Assembly: GCF_026427715.1 (NCBI RefSeq) | Contig: NZ_CP107558.1 | Coordinates: forward strand, 62,001 to 126,000 | Length of the DNA: 64,000 bases | Direction: 5' to 3' | Origin: Methylocystis sp. MJC1 | Lineage (GTDB): Bacteria; Pseudomonadota; Alphaproteobacteria; Rhizobiales; Beijerinckiaceae | Shown here: positions 62,490 through 64,000 of the stretch, one piece after another | Numbering within the stretch: position 1 is the first letter of the stretch | Layout: each line of letters starts with the position of its first letter | Made by a program: the position numbers and the translations under genes | The notes under the pieces: model-generated | The model's input: only the letters and a program-made list of their open reading frames with translations | Told to the model about the DNA's origin: nothing | Database searches by the model: none

Positions 62490-63621
62490 TTACTCCACGT
62501 CCTCCACCTTCTCCGGGCCGCCGCCATAGATGCGCTGGGCGAGAGAAGCCTGCATGAAGTCGTCGAGCTCGCCGTCGAGCACTTCCGAGGGCGTGCCCGA
62601 CGTGACGCCGGTGCGCAGGTCCTTCACCAGCTGATAGGGCTGCAGAACATAAGAGCGAATCTGGTGTCCCCAGCCGATCTCGGTCTTGCTGGCGGCCACC
62701 TTGTTCGCCTCGGCCTCGCGCATTTCCAGCTCGCGCTCATAGAGGCGGGCGCGCAGCATGTTCCAGGCGGTCGCGCGGTTCTTGTGCTGCGAGCGCTCGG
62801 CCTGACAGGCGACGACGATGCCGGTCGGCAAATGCGTGATGCGGATCGCCGAATCGGTCGTGTTCACGTGCTGGCCGCCCGCGCCGGACGATCTATACGT
62901 GTCAATACGGCAGTCCGACTCGTTGATATTGACCTCTATCCGGTCGTCCACGACCGGATAGACCCACACCGACGCGAAGCTCGTATGGCGGCGGGCGTTC
63001 GAGTCGAAGGGCGAGATGCGCACCAGGCGATGCACGCCCGATTCGGTCTTGGCCCAGCCATGGGCGTTGTGGCCCTTGACCAGAAGCGTGCCCGATTTGA
63101 TGCCCGCCTCTTCGCCGGCGGTCTCCTCGATCACCTCGACCTTGAACTTCTTGCGCTCGCCCCAGCGGGCGTACATGCGGAACAGCATGCGCGCCCAATC
63201 CTGGCTCTCGGTGCCGCCGGCGCCGGAGTGAATTTCGATGAAGGTGTCGTTGCCGTCGGCTTCGCCCGAGAACAGCGCCTCGATCTGACGGCGCTGGGCC
63301 TCCTTGAGAAGGACCTTGAGCGCCTCGACGCCCTCTTTCTCGGTCGTTTCGTCACCGGCTTCTTCGCCAAGCTCGACGAGCGTCAGCGCGTCTTCGAGAT
63401 CGCGCGCAAGCTTGTCGATCGCGCCCATCTGCTCCTCGAGCTGGGTGCGTTCGCGCATGAGCTTCTGCGCTTCGTCGGCGTTGTTCCAGAAATTGGGGTC
63501 TTCGGCCTTGACGTTCAGTTCGGCGAGACGGCGGGTTGCAGTCTCGACGTCAAAGATGCCTCCTCAGCAGTCCCATGGACTGCTCGATCTGTTCTTTGAG
63601 CGCAAGCGGCTCGGCGCGCAT
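62490..63621 (-). CDS. prfB: Peptide chain release factor 2, with programmed +1 frameshift
   Basis: Terminates at UGA and UAA. The gene starts at the ATG at 63621. The first 23 codons end at an in-frame TGA (63552-63550) within CTT-TGA-C, and an AGGAGG (63564-63559) lies 3 bases ahead of CTT, the classic E. coli frameshift layout. A +1 shift continues as DVETATRRLAELNVKAEDPN and joins the long frame, giving 376 residues. The peptide anticodon-like SPF (RISPFDSN) and the catalytic GGQ (SSGAGGQHVNTTDSA) are both present. Low RF2 levels would favour the shift, giving autoregulation. Confidence 0.96.
63550..63564 (-). promoter_or_regulatory. prfB recoding site (AGGAGG, CTT, TGA)
   Basis: On the minus strand: AGGAGG-CAT-CTT-TGA-C. 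The internal Shine-Dalgarno sequence, the slippery CTT and the in-frame TGA are at the canonical 3-base spacing. Conceptual translation without the shift truncates RF2 after 23 residues. Confidence 0.95.
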
Positions 63622-63723
63622 GGGTTTTTGTCTTTCGGAAAGCTTGGGGAGCGGCGCTCCCTGTTAAGTGGCGCGGAAATTAGGCGGGGCGGGGCGGCAT
63701 GTAAAGCGCCGATCGTGTCAGCC

Positions 63724-63751
63724 TCAGTAACTGCTGCTCAGTAACTGCTGG
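63724..63751. repeat. 14-bp tandem duplication spanning the corA stop
   Basis: TCAGTAACTGCTGC (63724-63737) is followed directly by TCAGTAACTGCTGG (63738-63751). The second unit contains the corA stop codon and last codons. A recent slippage or duplication event is likely. Confidence 0.75.
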
Positions 63752-64000
63752 TGTCGGCCGGCGGCGCCGGCGGCTTGGAGCCGCGCGGCCGGCTCTCCTC
63801 GGCGCCCTCGGAGTCGGTAAGGCCCCAGCGCCGCATCAACAGCAGCACGAGCCCCGCCGCAAAAATACAAACGATGGTGGCGTAGACGACGCCCTCCTCG
63901 CTTTCCGAGAAAGGCAGATTCTTAAGATTCATCCCGAAAAAGCCGGTGACAAAGGTCGCCGGCAGCAAGAGCGTCGTGACCACGGTCAGCACATAGAGCC
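63738..64000 (-). CDS. corA: CorA family divalent cation transporter (partial, C-terminal end)
   Basis: Only the last 87 or so codons are in the window; the gene continues past base 64000. The sequence LYVLTVVTTLLLPATFVTGF followed by FGMNLKNLPF contains the G-M-N pore signature at the end of the first membrane helix. The second helix is VYATIVCIFAAGLVLLLMRRW, then a Pro/Ser/Glu tail of about 30 residues. Mg2+/Co2+/Ni2+ channel by family; the ion is not resolved. The stop lies in the second unit of a 14-bp tandem duplication (63724-63751). Confidence 0.88.
   Translation of the reverse strand, partial: LYVLTVVTTLLLPATFVTGFFGMNLKNLPFSESEEGVVYATIVCIFAAGLVLLLMRRWGLTDSEGAEESRPRGSKPPAPPADTSSY

Overview
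The window is high-GC, gene-dense chromosomal DNA from an alphaproteobacterium, probably a methylotroph of the Methylocystaceae/Beijerinckiaceae type (for example a type II methanotroph). Reasons: four enzymes of the ethylmalonyl-CoA pathway (Mcd, a malyl-CoA/methylmalyl-CoA lyase, Ecm, Ccr), a GFA-family protein, rnhB next to a CcrM-type methyltransferase, homospermidine synthase, and a GTTC-N7-GTTC SOS box. The genus is an inference. No methane or methanol oxidation gene is present, and I see no rRNA, tRNA, CRISPR array, prophage or transposase.

Layout. 1-4194: tail of a probable helicase, manC/xanB, trpF, trpB. 4195-8241: accessory block with a TetR/cytochrome P450 divergon, a second tryptophanyl-tRNA synthetase preceded by a short leader ORF with tandem Trp codons and alternative hairpins, and a GFA protein. 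8364-11344: mcd, a small membrane protein, an eRF1-like 'host attachment' protein. 11586-15687: trmD, an opposite-strand DUF1905 gene, rimM, rpsP, ffh. 15982-17025: Chloroflexus-type malyl-CoA lyase. 17197-26443: glycogen operon glgB-glgC-glgA-glgX::malQ. 26496-30866: envC, ctpA, ccmC-ccmD-ccmG. 30869-33995: TetR-TauE-PilZ divergent from pspA-yiaAB. 34081-40245: three-domain lysophospholipid acyltransferase/acyl-ACP synthetase, CHAD protein, homospermidine synthase. 40727-43886: SOS-linked radical SAM protein, rnhB, ccrM. 44132-51217: uppP, OFA transporter with a fused small subunit, ecm, DUF2267, ccr. 51348-57142: five-gene operon (flavoprotein, GtrA, STT3-like GT-C protein, Tat-signal protein, DUF1624 acyltransferase). 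57284-64000: L,D-transpeptidase, mepA, msrA, M23 peptidase, vapBC, prfB with a programmed frameshift, and a partial corA.

How it fits together. Ccr, Ecm, Mcd and the lyase are consecutive or near-consecutive steps that turn crotonyl-CoA into glyoxylate and propionyl-CoA. The glycogen genes form a complete synthesis and remodelling set. Many genes serve the envelope: EnvC, CtpA, UppP, MepA, L,D-transpeptidase, M23 peptidase, Aas-like acyltransferase and the 51-57 kb glycan operon.

The most interesting signals are the trp-type leader and alternative hairpins ahead of the second trpS, the unassigned STT3-like/GtrA/acyltransferase operon, the SOS box ahead of the PA0069-type radical SAM gene, and at least five families of intergenic palindromic repeats, one of which sits inside four operons or gene pairs.
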